Shown here: positions 36,535 to 44,172 of the stretch, one piece after another | How the letters are laid out: each line of letters opens with the position of its first letter | Position numbering within the stretch: position 1 is the first letter of the stretch | Assembly: GCA_963726975.1 (NCBI GenBank) | Contig: CAVSEK010000013.1 | Coordinates: 434,001-498,000 of the forward strand | Source: CAVSEK01 sp963726975 | GTDB taxonomy: Bacteria > Actinomycetota > Actinomycetes > Mycobacteriales > SCTD01 | Direction: 5' to 3' | Length of the DNA: 64,000 nt | Notes under the pieces: generated by a model | Databases searched by the model: none | The model's input: only the letters and a program-made list of their open reading frames with translations | What the model was told of the DNA's origin: nothing | Program-made: the position numbers and the translations under genes

Positions 36535-38061
36535 ATGAGCGCGCGGCGGGTCATGGGCATCGAGACCGAGTACGGCGTGTCCGTGCCCGGGGCGCCCGGC
36601 ACCAACGCGATGGTCGCCTCCAGCCAGGTCGTCAACGGCTACGTCGGCGCCTCACCGGTGCGCGACCGCCGCACGCGCTGGGACTTCGAGGAGGAGAACC
36701 CGCTGCGCGACGCGCGCGGGTTCGAGGTCGGCCTCGGCACGTCGGACCACGCGCCGGGCGAGCCCGACGAGGAGCTCGGGCTGGCCAACGCGGTGCTCAC
36801 CAACGGCGCCCGGCTCTACGTCGACCACGCCCACCCGGAGTACTCCTCGCCGGAGGTCACCACCCCGCGCGACGCGGTGCTGTGGGACAAGGCGGGGGAG
36901 CGGGTCATGGCGCTCGCGGCCGAACGCGCGCTCAGCGTCCCCGGGACCGCCCCCCTCCAGCTGTACAAGAACAACACCGACGGCAAGGGCGCGTCGTACG
37001 GCACGCACGAGAACTACCTCGTCGCCCGGCAGACCGCCTTCGGCGACCTCGTCCGGCACCTCACGCCGTTCTTCGTCAGCCGGCAGGTCTTCTGCGGCGC
37101 CGGTCGGGTCGGTCGCGGGCAGGACGGCCGGGCGGACGGCTTCCAGCTGACCCAGCGGGCCGACTTCTTCGAGGTCGAGGTCGGGCTGGAGACCACGCTC
37201 AAGCGCCCGATCATCAACACCCGGGACGAGCCGCACGCCGACCCCGACAAGTACCGCCGACTGCACGTCATCATCGGCGACGCCAACCTCGCCGAGGTCG
37301 CGACCTACCTCAAGGTCGGCACGACCGCGCTCGTGCTGGCCATGGTCGAGCAGCGCTGGTTCAGCGACAGCGGCACCGACCTCGGCGTCGAGCAGCCGGT
37401 CAGCGCGCTCAAGGCCGTCAGCCACGACCCGTCGCTGCGGGCCCTGCTGACCCTGCGCGACGGCCGGCGACTGACCGCCGTGCAGCTGCAGCGCGAGTTC
37501 TGCGAGCAGGCCCGCAAGTTCGTCGAGGACCGGCTGGGCAGTGACGCGGACGAGCAGACCCTCGACGTCCTGGCCCGCTGGGAGTCGGTGCTCGACCGGC
37601 TGGAGACCGACCCGATGTCGCTGGCCGGCGAGCTGGACTGGGTCGCCAAGCTGCGCCTGCTCGAGGGCTACCGCGATCGCGAGGGGCTGGGCTGGGGCGC
37701 GGCCAAGCTGCACCTGGTCGACCTGCAGTACAGCGACGTCCGACAGGACAAGGGCCTCTACAACCGGCTCGTCGCGCGCGGGCAGATGGTCCGGCTGGTC
37801 GCCGAGGCCGAGGTGCAGCGCGCCGTGGGCGAACCGCCGGACGACACCCGCGCCTTCTTCCGCGGGCAGTGCCTGGCGCGCTACCCGACCGAGGTCGCGG
37901 CCGCGTCCTGGGACTCGGTGATCTTCGACGTCGGGCGCGAGTCGCTGCAGCGCGTGCCCACCCTGGAGCCGCTGCGCGGCACGAGGGCCCACGTCGGTGA
38001 GCTGCTCGAGAGCTCTTCGACGGCCGCCGAGCTGCTCGAGCGCCTCGGCGGCCGGCGCTAG
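36535..38061 (+). CDS. dop: Dop, deamidase of Pup / depupylase
   Basis: This 508-residue carboxylate-amine ligase-like enzyme converts the C-terminal Gln of Pup to Glu and also removes Pup from substrates. The N-terminal strand MGIETEYGVSVPG carries the metal-binding glutamate. The long Dop-specific loop follows at residues ~25-75 (SQVVNGYVGASPVRDRR, then FEEENPLRDARGF), which separates it from PafA. Conserved LYKNNTDGKGASYGTHENYL and IINTRDEPHADPDKYRRLHV form the nucleotide and Pup sites. It lies upstream of pup, as usual. Confidence 0.97.
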   Translation: MSARRVMGIETEYGVSVPGAPGTNAMVASSQVVNGYVGASPVRDRRTRWDFEEENPLRDARGFEVGLGTSDHAPGEPDEELGLANAVLTNGARLYVDHAHPEYSSPEVTTPRDAVLWDKAGERVMALAAERALSVPGTAPLQLYKNNTDGKGASYGTHENYLVARQTAFGDLVRHLTPFFVSRQVFCGAGRVGRGQDGRADGFQLTQRADFFEVEVGLETTLKRPIINTRDEPHADPDKYRRLHVIIGDANLAEVATYLKVGTTALVLAMVEQRWFSDSGTDLGVEQPVSALKAVSHDPSLRALLTLRDGRRLTAVQLQREFCEQARKFVEDRLGSDADEQTLDVLARWESVLDRLETDPMSLAGELDWVAKLRLLEGYRDREGLGWGAAKLHLVDLQYSDVRQDKGLYNRLVARGQMVRLVAEAEVQRAVGEPPDDTRAFFRGQCLARYPTEVAAASWDSVIFDVGRESLQRVPTLEPLRGTRAHVGELLESSSTAAELLERLGGRR

Positions 38062-38129
38062 GACCGCCCGCGTGTCGGTCCCGGTCGGCGGGGCAGGTCG
38101 ACGGGACACCCCCGGCCCCAGGAGCCCCC

Positions 38130-38498
38130 GTGACCGACGCCAGCCTGCCCGCCCGCGACCTGCCCGACGGCGCCGTCCGCCGCGCCGGTCCCTGGACGGT
38201 CGCGAACCGCGGCGGCGACCTGCGCGCGGTCTCCTCGCGCTGCCGCCACCAGCTCGCCGACCTGTCCCAGGGCTCGCTCGACCAGGACGGCTGCCTCGTC
38301 TGCCCCTGGCACGGTGCCCGCTTCGACCTCGACAGCGGCGTCATGGTCGAGGGGCCGAAGGGCTTCCTGGGCTACGTCGGGAAGACGCCCGGCTACACGC
38401 AGCTCGTCAAGGCGTACGCCTCGGTGCTCCGGCTGCGGCGGGCCGTCGTCGAGCGCGACGGGGTACGGGTCGTCGTGCGCCGGGGCTCGCCCGGGTGA
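38130..38498 (+). CDS. Rieske [2Fe-2S] domain protein
   Basis: This 122-residue single-domain Rieske ferredoxin has both cluster motifs: SSRCRHQLADLSQGSLDQ (Cys-X-His) and CLVCPWHGARFDLDSG (Cys-X2-His). It has no membrane helix or signal peptide, so it should act as a small soluble electron carrier or as a subunit of an oxygenase. A CCAGGAG ribosome-binding site precedes the GTG at 38130. It sits between dop and pup, where most actinobacteria have nothing or only a short gap; a link with pupylation is unproven. Confidence 0.88.
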   Translation: MTDASLPARDLPDGAVRRAGPWTVANRGGDLRAVSSRCRHQLADLSQGSLDQDGCLVCPWHGARFDLDSGVMVEGPKGFLGYVGKTPGYTQLVKAYASVLRLRRAVVERDGVRVVVRRGSPG

Positions 38499-38536
38499 CC
38501 TCCCGCCGAAGGGGTCGTCGTGTCGGACCGGCGGCG

Positions 38537-38542
38537 TAGCGT
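38537..38542 (+). promoter_or_regulatory. probable -10 box (TAGCGT) of pup
   Basis: TAGCGT lies 36 bases before the pup ATG, leaving a ~30-base leader with an ACAGGAG ribosome-binding site. Unlike its neighbours, pup thus looks leadered. Confidence 0.4.
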
Positions 38543-38578
38543 CCTCAGGACGACAGCGACTTCCGACAGGAGCGGCAC

Positions 38579-38788
38579 ATGGCGACCAGTGACACCGGCG
38601 GGCAGGAGCGCGCGTCCCGGCGCGGCGAGGACGCCGAGGAGGTCTCGACCGAGCAGGCCTCCGACGTCCAGGACCGCGTCGGCAAGCTCACCGACGACGT
38701 GGACGCGCTGCTCGACGAGATCGACGACGTCCTCGAGGAGAACGCGGAGGAGTTCGTGAGGTCGTACGTGCAGAAGGGCGGACAGTAG
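38579..38788 (+). CDS. pup: Pup, prokaryotic ubiquitin-like protein
   Basis: This 69-residue, acidic, largely disordered protein has a central helical stretch (VGKLTDDVDALLDEIDDVLE, residues ~35-54) that pairs with the ARC coiled coil. It ends in YVQKGGQ. The C-terminal Gln means Dop must deamidate it to Glu before PafA ligates it to substrate lysines. Length is close to the mycobacterial protein (64 residues). A good ribosome-binding site precedes the ATG. The usual pup-prcB adjacency is broken here by a reverse-strand gene fragment. Confidence 0.98.
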   Translation: MATSDTGGQERASRRGEDAEEVSTEQASDVQDRVGKLTDDVDALLDEIDDVLEENAEEFVRSYVQKGGQ

Positions 38789-38850
38789 CGGCGGGCCGTC
38801 GCGGCGGCCGGTAGCTGCACCTGCGACGGGTCGGGCACACGCCTGGCGGG

Positions 38851-39585
38851 TCAGGAGTCCTCGTCGTCGGCGGCCGCACCGGCCGGGTCGGCGGCGATCG
38901 ACCGGGCGCTGTCCGGCGGCACGCCCTGCGCGACGGGGTCCGGTCCGCCCGGACGGGGGGGCCGCGAGTAGTCGAAGGAGTCGGCGTACGCGTACGCGTG
39001 CGCGACCTGCTCGGAGACGTGTGCCAGCCCGAGCGCGTCGTCGATGAAGCGGACGACCCCCGCGAAGTCGGTCGGCCGGGAGTCGGTCGACCTCGGCCGC
39101 ACCCACGGGCTGACGATCACCAGCGGGACGCGGTGGGGCGAGACGTGGTCGTAGAAGCAGCCGCAGTCGTCGTAGGTGATGAACAGAGCGGCGTGCCCGT
39201 ACTGCGGTCCCCTGATGAAGGCGGCCACCTGCTCTCCGAGGACGTCGTCACCGAGGGCCATCGACGTCTTGTTGTGCTGGCTGTTGTTGCCGCGCGAGAC
39301 CGTCGGCAGCAGGAACGAGATCGAGGGAAGCCTCCCTCGGGCTGCGTCCGACACGAACAGGTCGGCCGGCACGGTGTGCTCCGCGGCGAGCGGGAAGGCG
39401 TGCTGGGCGAAGTTCGAGGCGATGTCGTAGAGGTAGCCGTGGTCCGGCTCGCCCGTGTCCAGCGCGCGGCGACGACAGGACCGCAGGGTGGGCCGCGGGC
39501 GCGCGGCGGTCAAGGGGCTGTCGTCGCGCTCGCTCTGTAGGGTGGCTCGGGGCTCGGCCGACGGGGCCGCGGCCCCGGCTCGCAC
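38851..39585 (-). pseudogene. C-terminal fragment of a phospholipase C / acid phosphatase family phosphoesterase
   Basis: About 200 residues match the second half of the PF04185 phosphoesterase family. PSISFLLPTVSRGNNSQHNK lies in the middle, the metal-site segment is FITYDDCGCFYDHVSPH, PLVIVSPWVRPRSTD follows, and RFIDDALGL is near the end. The N-terminal half, with the ENRSFD-type active site, is absent. Family similarity stops near the LDTGEPDHGYLYD segment, and the ~55 residues before it look like random frame. Base composition at ~39100-39420 is less GC-rich than its surroundings, fitting acquired and decaying DNA. It is wedged between pup and prcB on the opposite strand. Confidence 0.75.
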
Positions 39586-39605
39586 CTCCCGGGAGACCCG
39601 ACTCG

Positions 39606-40427
39606 ATGTCAGCGGACGCAGGCCGTCCCGGCGCCCTGCCGGCCTTCTTCACGACCCCGGGCAGCGCGTCGTTCGCCGACTTCCTCGGCGTCGCCGCGCC
39701 CGACCTGCTCCCGAGCCGCCGCGACCTGCCGCCCGGCACCGTCGAGGCGCCGCACGGCACGACGATCGTGTCGGTCACGCACGCGAGCGGAGTGCTCATG
39801 GCCGGCGACCGGCGCGCCACGATGGGCAACGTCATCGCCCAGCGCGACATCGAGAAGGTGTTCCCCGCCGACGACTACTCCTGCGTCGGCATCGCCGGCA
39901 CCGCTGGTCTGGCGGTCGAGATGGTCCGCCTGTTCCAGGTGGAGCTCGAGCACTACGAGAAGCTCGAGGGCGCGACGATGAGCCTGGAGGGCAAGGCCAA
40001 CCGGCTGTCCACGCTCATCCGCGGCAACCTCGGCATGGCGATGCAGGGCCTGGCGGTCGTGCCGCTGTTCGCCGGCTTCGACCTGGTGCGCGGCGGGGGC
40101 CGGATCTTCTCCTACGACGTCACCGGCGGGCGGTACGAGGAGCACAGCTTCCACTCGGTCGGCTCCGGCTCGGTCTTCGCCCGCGGCGCGCTCAAGAAGC
40201 GCTACCGCGACGGGATGACCGAGCCCGACGCGGTCCGGGTGGCCGTCGACGCGCTCTACGACGCCGCCGACGACGACTCCGCGACGGGCGGTCCCGACCT
40301 CACCCGGCGGATCTGGCCGGTCGTCATGAGCGTCACCGACGAGGGCCTGCGGCGGCTGCCCGACGAGGAGGTCGGCGCCGTGGTCGAGGCGGTCGTCGCG
40401 GACCGGATGCGCAACCCCGGCGGCTGA
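39606..40427 (+). CDS. prcB: 20S proteasome beta subunit PrcB
   Basis: This 273-residue precursor has a 51-residue propeptide that is removed before Thr52. The cleavage context is EAPHG|TTIVSVTHASGVLMAG; Thr52 is the catalytic nucleophile. The DRRAT segment and the basic residues that follow complete the Ntn-hydrolase active site, and later FSYDVTGGRYEEHSFHSVGS is typical of bacterial PrcB. Two seven-membered beta rings form the inner chamber. It precedes prcA, but the usual pup neighbour is separated from it by the reverse-strand phosphoesterase remnant. Confidence 0.97.
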   Translation: MSADAGRPGALPAFFTTPGSASFADFLGVAAPDLLPSRRDLPPGTVEAPHGTTIVSVTHASGVLMAGDRRATMGNVIAQRDIEKVFPADDYSCVGIAGTAGLAVEMVRLFQVELEHYEKLEGATMSLEGKANRLSTLIRGNLGMAMQGLAVVPLFAGFDLVRGGGRIFSYDVTGGRYEEHSFHSVGSGSVFARGALKKRYRDGMTEPDAVRVAVDALYDAADDDSATGGPDLTRRIWPVVMSVTDEGLRRLPDEEVGAVVEAVVADRMRNPGG

Positions 40428-40495
40428 GCCCCGCCTCCCGCCGCAGCTCCCGCCCCGCCGACCTGACCCGCCCGTCCCGAGGAGAGCCGACCACC

Positions 40496-41257
40496 GTGTC
40501 GATGCCGTTCTACGTCAGCCCCGAGCAGCTCATGAAGGACCGGAGCGACTACGCCCGCAAGGGCATCGCCCGCGGCCGCTCGGTGCTCGTGCTGACCTAC
40601 GCCGACGGCATCCTGTTCGTGGGCGAGAACCCCTCGCGAGCGCTGCACAAGATCAGCGAGATCTACGACCGGATCGCCTTCGCCGCGGTCGGCAGGTACA
40701 ACGAGTTCGAGAACCTGCGGCTGGCCGGCGTGCGCTACGCGGACCTGCGCGGCTACCAGTACGACCGCAGCGACGTCACCAGCCGGGGCCTGGCCAACGC
40801 GTACGCGCAGACGCTCGGCGCGGTCTTCACCGAGTCGGGCAAGCCGTACGAGGTCGAGATCGTCGTCGCCGAGGTGGGCGCCACCGCCGACGACGACCAG
40901 CTCTACCGGCTCACCTACGACGGGTCGGTCGCCGAGGAGCACCGGCACGTGGTGATCGGCGGTCAGGGCGAGCCCATCGCCGCGGTGCTGGCCGCTGAGC
41001 ACCGCGGCGACGAGCCGCTCGACGAGGCCGTCCGGCTCGCCGTGCGCGCGCTCGGGCAGACCGGCACCGCCGAGCCGGCGCGCTCGATCGACGCCGGCAA
41101 CCTCGAGGCGGCCGTGCTCGACCGCAGCCGCAGCCGGCGGGCGTTCCGCCGGCTGGCCGCCCCCCACCTGCAGCGCCTGCTCGGCGCGGCGGACAGCCCG
41201 TCCGACCCCAGCCCCGACGCCGGACCCACCGGCACCCCCGCCGAGGAGACCCCGTGA
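40496..41257 (+). CDS. prcA: 20S proteasome alpha subunit PrcA
   Basis: This 253-residue alpha-ring subunit forms the gated entry pore to which ARC docks. The start VSMPFYVSPEQLMKDRSDYA is the typical gating N-terminus, and ARKGIARGRSVLVLTYADGI follows. The C-terminal ~40 residues form a proline/serine-rich tail beyond the fold. The GTG at 40496 was selected by its GAGGAGAG ribosome-binding site; the ATG six bases later is also possible. It is 68 bases after prcB and overlaps the next gene's GTG by four bases. Confidence 0.97.
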   Translation: MSMPFYVSPEQLMKDRSDYARKGIARGRSVLVLTYADGILFVGENPSRALHKISEIYDRIAFAAVGRYNEFENLRLAGVRYADLRGYQYDRSDVTSRGLANAYAQTLGAVFTESGKPYEVEIVVAEVGATADDDQLYRLTYDGSVAEEHRHVVIGGQGEPIAAVLAAEHRGDEPLDEAVRLAVRALGQTGTAEPARSIDAGNLEAAVLDRSRSRRAFRRLAAPHLQRLLGAADSPSDPSPDAGPTGTPAEETP

Positions 41258-41874
41258 AGCGCGCCGCCCTGCTCGTCCCCGCCCTGGCCCTGGGCCTGGC
41301 GGCCTGTGGAGGGAGCCGGGACGGGAGCACCGTCGCCGCGCCGACGCCGACCGCCGGCTCCTCCAGCGCAGCGGCGCCGAGCTCCGCGGCGCCGCAGAGC
41401 TCCGCCCCCGCCGCCCCCGCCGGCGCCCAGGTCTGCCCGCTCCAGCCGCAGGTCGTGCCGGGGACCAGCGGCGTCTCGGCCGACCTGTCCCAGAAGCCGG
41501 TCGTGCCCGGCAACGCGGCCCCTGCCCCGTCGCAGGTCACCGTCGCCGACGTGGTGGTCGGCACCGGCGCGGAGGCGACGACCCTGTCGTCCGTGGAGAC
41601 CAAGTACGTCGGCGCGCTCTACACCTCCGGCGAGGAGTTCGACTCGTCCTGGAGCCGCGGGCCCGAGGAGACGATCCCCTTCACGGTCTGCTCGACCGGC
41701 GTCATCCCCGGCTTCGCCATCGCCCCGCTCGGGATGAAGGTGGGCGGTCGGCGCGTGGTCACCATCCCGTCGCAGTACGGCTACGGCGCCCAGGGCTCCC
41801 CGCCCACCATCCCCGGTGGCGCCGACCTCGTCTTCGTCATCGACCTGGTGAAGGTCACGCCGCCGGCGGGGTAG
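41254..41874 (+). CDS. FKBP-type peptidyl-prolyl isomerase, predicted lipoprotein
   Basis: This 206-residue protein has a lipoprotein signal (MKRAALLVPALALGLAACGG, lipobox Cys18), a serine/alanine/proline linker to ~residue 58, then a single FKBP domain. The domain shows YVGALYTSGEEFDSSWSRG, IPGFAIAPLGMKVGGRRVV, PSQYGYGAQGSPPTIPGGAD and LVFVIDLVKV. It should help fold exported proteins at the outer face of the membrane. Its GTG overlaps the prcA stop (GTGA), so it is translated from the proteasome transcript, an unexpected tie between an extracytoplasmic chaperone and the cytosolic protease. Confidence 0.93.
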   Translation: MKRAALLVPALALGLAACGGSRDGSTVAAPTPTAGSSSAAAPSSAAPQSSAPAAPAGAQVCPLQPQVVPGTSGVSADLSQKPVVPGNAAPAPSQVTVADVVVGTGAEATTLSSVETKYVGALYTSGEEFDSSWSRGPEETIPFTVCSTGVIPGFAIAPLGMKVGGRRVVTIPSQYGYGAQGSPPTIPGGADLVFVIDLVKVTPPAG

Positions 41875-41883
41875 CCCCCCTGC

Positions 41884-42312
41884 ATGGCGGACGAGAAGCT
41901 CACGAAGGCCCAGCGCGACGAGCTGCCGAGCACGCTCGAGCGCTCCGACGCGCACGCCCAGGCCACCTGGGCCACGACCCACGACAGCGCCGTGGAGTCC
42001 TACGGCGAGGGGGAGCGCGCGCACCGCACCGCCTTCTCCTCCCTCAAGCACTCCTACGAGAAGGTCGGGGACCACTGGGAGCCCAAGGCGGAGAAGGGCC
42101 CCAGCGACGACCGGGCAGCCCGCAGCGCCCCCGACGGCAGCGCCTCCGGGGGCGCGACGGCGGGCGGCGTCGACGCGCGGGCCAGCAAGAAGCACCTCTA
42201 CGAGATCGCGCGGCGGCTCGAGGTGCCGGGCCGCTCGAGGATGGACAAGGCCGAGCTCGTCGACGCGATCGACCGGGCCAACCGGCGCGAGACGGCGCGG
42301 TCGCGCCGCTGA
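41884..42312 (+). CDS. ChaB-like protein with C-terminal Rho-N/SAP-like motif
   Basis: This 142-residue protein has an N-terminal ChaB-like region (KAQRDELPSTLERSDAHAQA, then ATTHDSAVESYGEGERAHRT and AFSSLKHSYEKVGDHWEPK). A short disordered linker leads to a basic C-terminal helix pair (KKHLYEIARRLEVPGRSRMD, then KAELVDAIDRANRR) like the Rho N-terminal or SAP DNA/RNA-binding motif. ChaB was named for cation transport regulation, but its function is not settled. The end is very basic, which favours nucleic acid binding. It lies ten bases after the FKBP gene in the proteasome operon. Confidence 0.82.
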   Translation: MADEKLTKAQRDELPSTLERSDAHAQATWATTHDSAVESYGEGERAHRTAFSSLKHSYEKVGDHWEPKAEKGPSDDRAARSAPDGSASGGATAGGVDARASKKHLYEIARRLEVPGRSRMDKAELVDAIDRANRRETARSRR

Positions 42313-42373
42313 GCCGGCGGCCGGCCGCGGACCGGGCCGGAGCCGGGTCCCGGCGCGGCGGGCCCGCCCGACC

Positions 42374-42379
42374 TAGGGT
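42374..42379 (+). promoter_or_regulatory. -10-like TAGGGT box of pafA
   Basis: TAGGGT lies six bases before the pafA GTG with no ribosome-binding site, so pafA may have its own leaderless start. Confidence 0.55.
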
Positions 42380-42385
42380 GGGCCC

Positions 42386-43744
42386 GTGGAGCGGCGGATC
42401 TTCGGGCTGGAGAACGAGTACGGCGTGACGTGCACGTTCCGGGGCCAGCGCCGGCTGTCCCCGGACGAGGTCGCGCGCTACCTGTTCCGCCGGGTCGTCA
42501 GCTGGGGACGCAGCAGCAACGTCTTCCTCAAGAACGGCGCGCGCCTCTACCTCGACGTCGGCAGCCACCCGGAGTACGCCACGCCCGAGTGCGACACGGC
42601 ACGGGACCTCGTGACGCACGACAAGGCGGGGGAGCGGATCCTCGAAGGGCTGCTCGTGGACGCCGAGCGGCGCCTGCGCGAGGAGGGCATCGCCGGCGAC
42701 ATCTACCTGTTCAAGAACAACACCGACTCGGCCGGCAACTCGTACGGCTGCCACGAGAACTACCTCGTCGGCCGGCACGGCGAGTTCGGCCGCCTCGCCG
42801 ACGTGCTCATCCCGTTCCTCGTCAGCCGCCAGATCATCGTCGGCGCGGGCAAGGTGCTGCAGACCCCGCGGGGAGCGGTCTTCTGCGTCAGCCAGCGGGC
42901 CGAGCACATCTGGGAGGGCGTCAGCAGCGCCACCACCCGCAGCCGGCCCATCATCAACACGCGGGACGAGCCGCACGCCGACGCCGAGCGGTTCCGCCGG
43001 CTGCACGTCATCGTCGGCGACAGCAACATGAACGAGATGACCACACTGCTCAAGATCGGCAGCGCCGACCTCGTGCTGCGCATGATCGAGGCGGGCGTGG
43101 TCATGCGCGACCTCACGCTGGAGAACCCGATCCGGGCCATCCGCGAGATCAGCCACGACCTCACCGGCACCCGCAAGGTCAAGCTCGCGAACGGCCGCGA
43201 GGTGAGCGCGCTGGACATCCAGAAGGAGTACTTCGGCAAGGCCACGGACTTCGTCGCCCGGCGCGGCGCCGACGCCACGGTGGCTCAGGTGCTCGACCTG
43301 TGGGGGCGGACCATCACGGCGGTGGACACCGGCGACCTCGGCCTCGTCGAGCGCGAGATCGACTGGGTGACCAAGCACCAGCTCGTCGAGCGCTACCGCG
43401 CCAAGCACGACCTGCCGCTGTCCAGCCCGCGGATCGCCCAGATCGACCTCGCCTACCACGACGTCAACCGCGACCGCGGCCTGTTCTACCTGCTGCAGGG
43501 CAAGGGCCTCGTGGCCCGGGCGACCACCGACCTGGCCGTCTTCGAGGCCAAGTCGGTGCCGCCGCAGACCACGCGGGCCCGGCTGCGCGGCGAGTTCATC
43601 AAGCGCGCGCAGGAGAAGCGCCGCGACTTCACCGTCGACTGGGTCCACCTCAAGCTCAACGACCAGGCGCAGCGCACCGTGCTGTGCAAGGACCCGTTCC
43701 GGTCCGTCGACGACCGGGTGGACAAGCTCATCGCCTCGATGTGA
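42386..43744 (+). CDS. pafA: PafA, Pup-protein ligase
   Basis: This 452-residue homolog of glutamine synthetase-like carboxylate-amine ligases joins the C-terminal Glu of Pup to substrate lysines with ATP. The first strand MERRIFGLENEYGVTCTFRG carries the catalytic glutamate. LFKNNTDSAGNSYGCHENYL and IINTRDEPHADAERFRRLHV match Dop segment by segment. The Dop-specific loop is missing, which identifies it as the ligase. Length equals that of the mycobacterial enzyme. It lies 73 bases downstream of the ChaB-like gene, separated from prcA by two accessory genes. Confidence 0.97.
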   Translation: MERRIFGLENEYGVTCTFRGQRRLSPDEVARYLFRRVVSWGRSSNVFLKNGARLYLDVGSHPEYATPECDTARDLVTHDKAGERILEGLLVDAERRLREEGIAGDIYLFKNNTDSAGNSYGCHENYLVGRHGEFGRLADVLIPFLVSRQIIVGAGKVLQTPRGAVFCVSQRAEHIWEGVSSATTRSRPIINTRDEPHADAERFRRLHVIVGDSNMNEMTTLLKIGSADLVLRMIEAGVVMRDLTLENPIRAIREISHDLTGTRKVKLANGREVSALDIQKEYFGKATDFVARRGADATVAQVLDLWGRTITAVDTGDLGLVEREIDWVTKHQLVERYRAKHDLPLSSPRIAQIDLAYHDVNRDRGLFYLLQGKGLVARATTDLAVFEAKSVPPQTTRARLRGEFIKRAQEKRRDFTVDWVHLKLNDQAQRTVLCKDPFRSVDDRVDKLIASM

Positions 43745-43791
43745 CCGCCCCGGCTGCGGCACCGGCCGGTCCCCGTGGCAGGGTCGAGCGC

Positions 43792-44172
43792 ATGAGCTCG
43801 CCCGCGACCAAGCCCTCCGTCGAGATCCCCGACGGCCCGCCCCCGACCGACCTGCAGATCGACGACCTCACCGTCGGCGACGGCCCCGAGGCCACCTCCG
43901 GCACCACCTGCACGATGCAGTACGTCGGCCACTCCTGGTCGACCGGCCGCCAGTTCGACGCCTCCTGGGACCGCGGCCAGCCCTTCACCTTCCAGCTCGG
44001 CGCCGGCATGGTCATCGGCGGCTGGGACCAGGGCGTCGCCGGCATGAAGGTCGGCGGCCGCCGTCGCCTCACCATCCCGCCGCACCTCGGGTACGGCGAC
44101 CGCGGCGCGGGCCGCGACATCAAGGGCGGCGAGACGCTGGTCTTCGTCGTCGACCTGCTCGCCGTCCGCTAG
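43792..44172 (+). CDS. FKBP-type peptidyl-prolyl cis-trans isomerase, cytosolic
   Basis: This 126-residue single FKBP domain has no signal peptide. YVGHSWSTGRQFDASWDRGQ, VIGGWDQGVAGMKVGGRRRL, IPPHLGYGDRGAGRDIKGG and TLVFVVDLLAV give all drug-pocket aromatic residues. It catalyses proline isomerisation and resembles the FKBP that follows pafA in many actinobacteria. The stop TAG shares the palindromic CTAG with the stop of the convergent cyclase gene, so the two coding ends overlap by four bases. Confidence 0.95.
   Translation: MSSPATKPSVEIPDGPPPTDLQIDDLTVGDGPEATSGTTCTMQYVGHSWSTGRQFDASWDRGQPFTFQLGAGMVIGGWDQGVAGMKVGGRRRLTIPPHLGYGDRGAGRDIKGGETLVFVVDLLAVR

Noticed and set aside
38851..39585. Intact secreted phosphatase gene
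   Set aside because: The N-terminal catalytic half and any signal peptide are missing, and similarity stops abruptly, so it is called a fragment.
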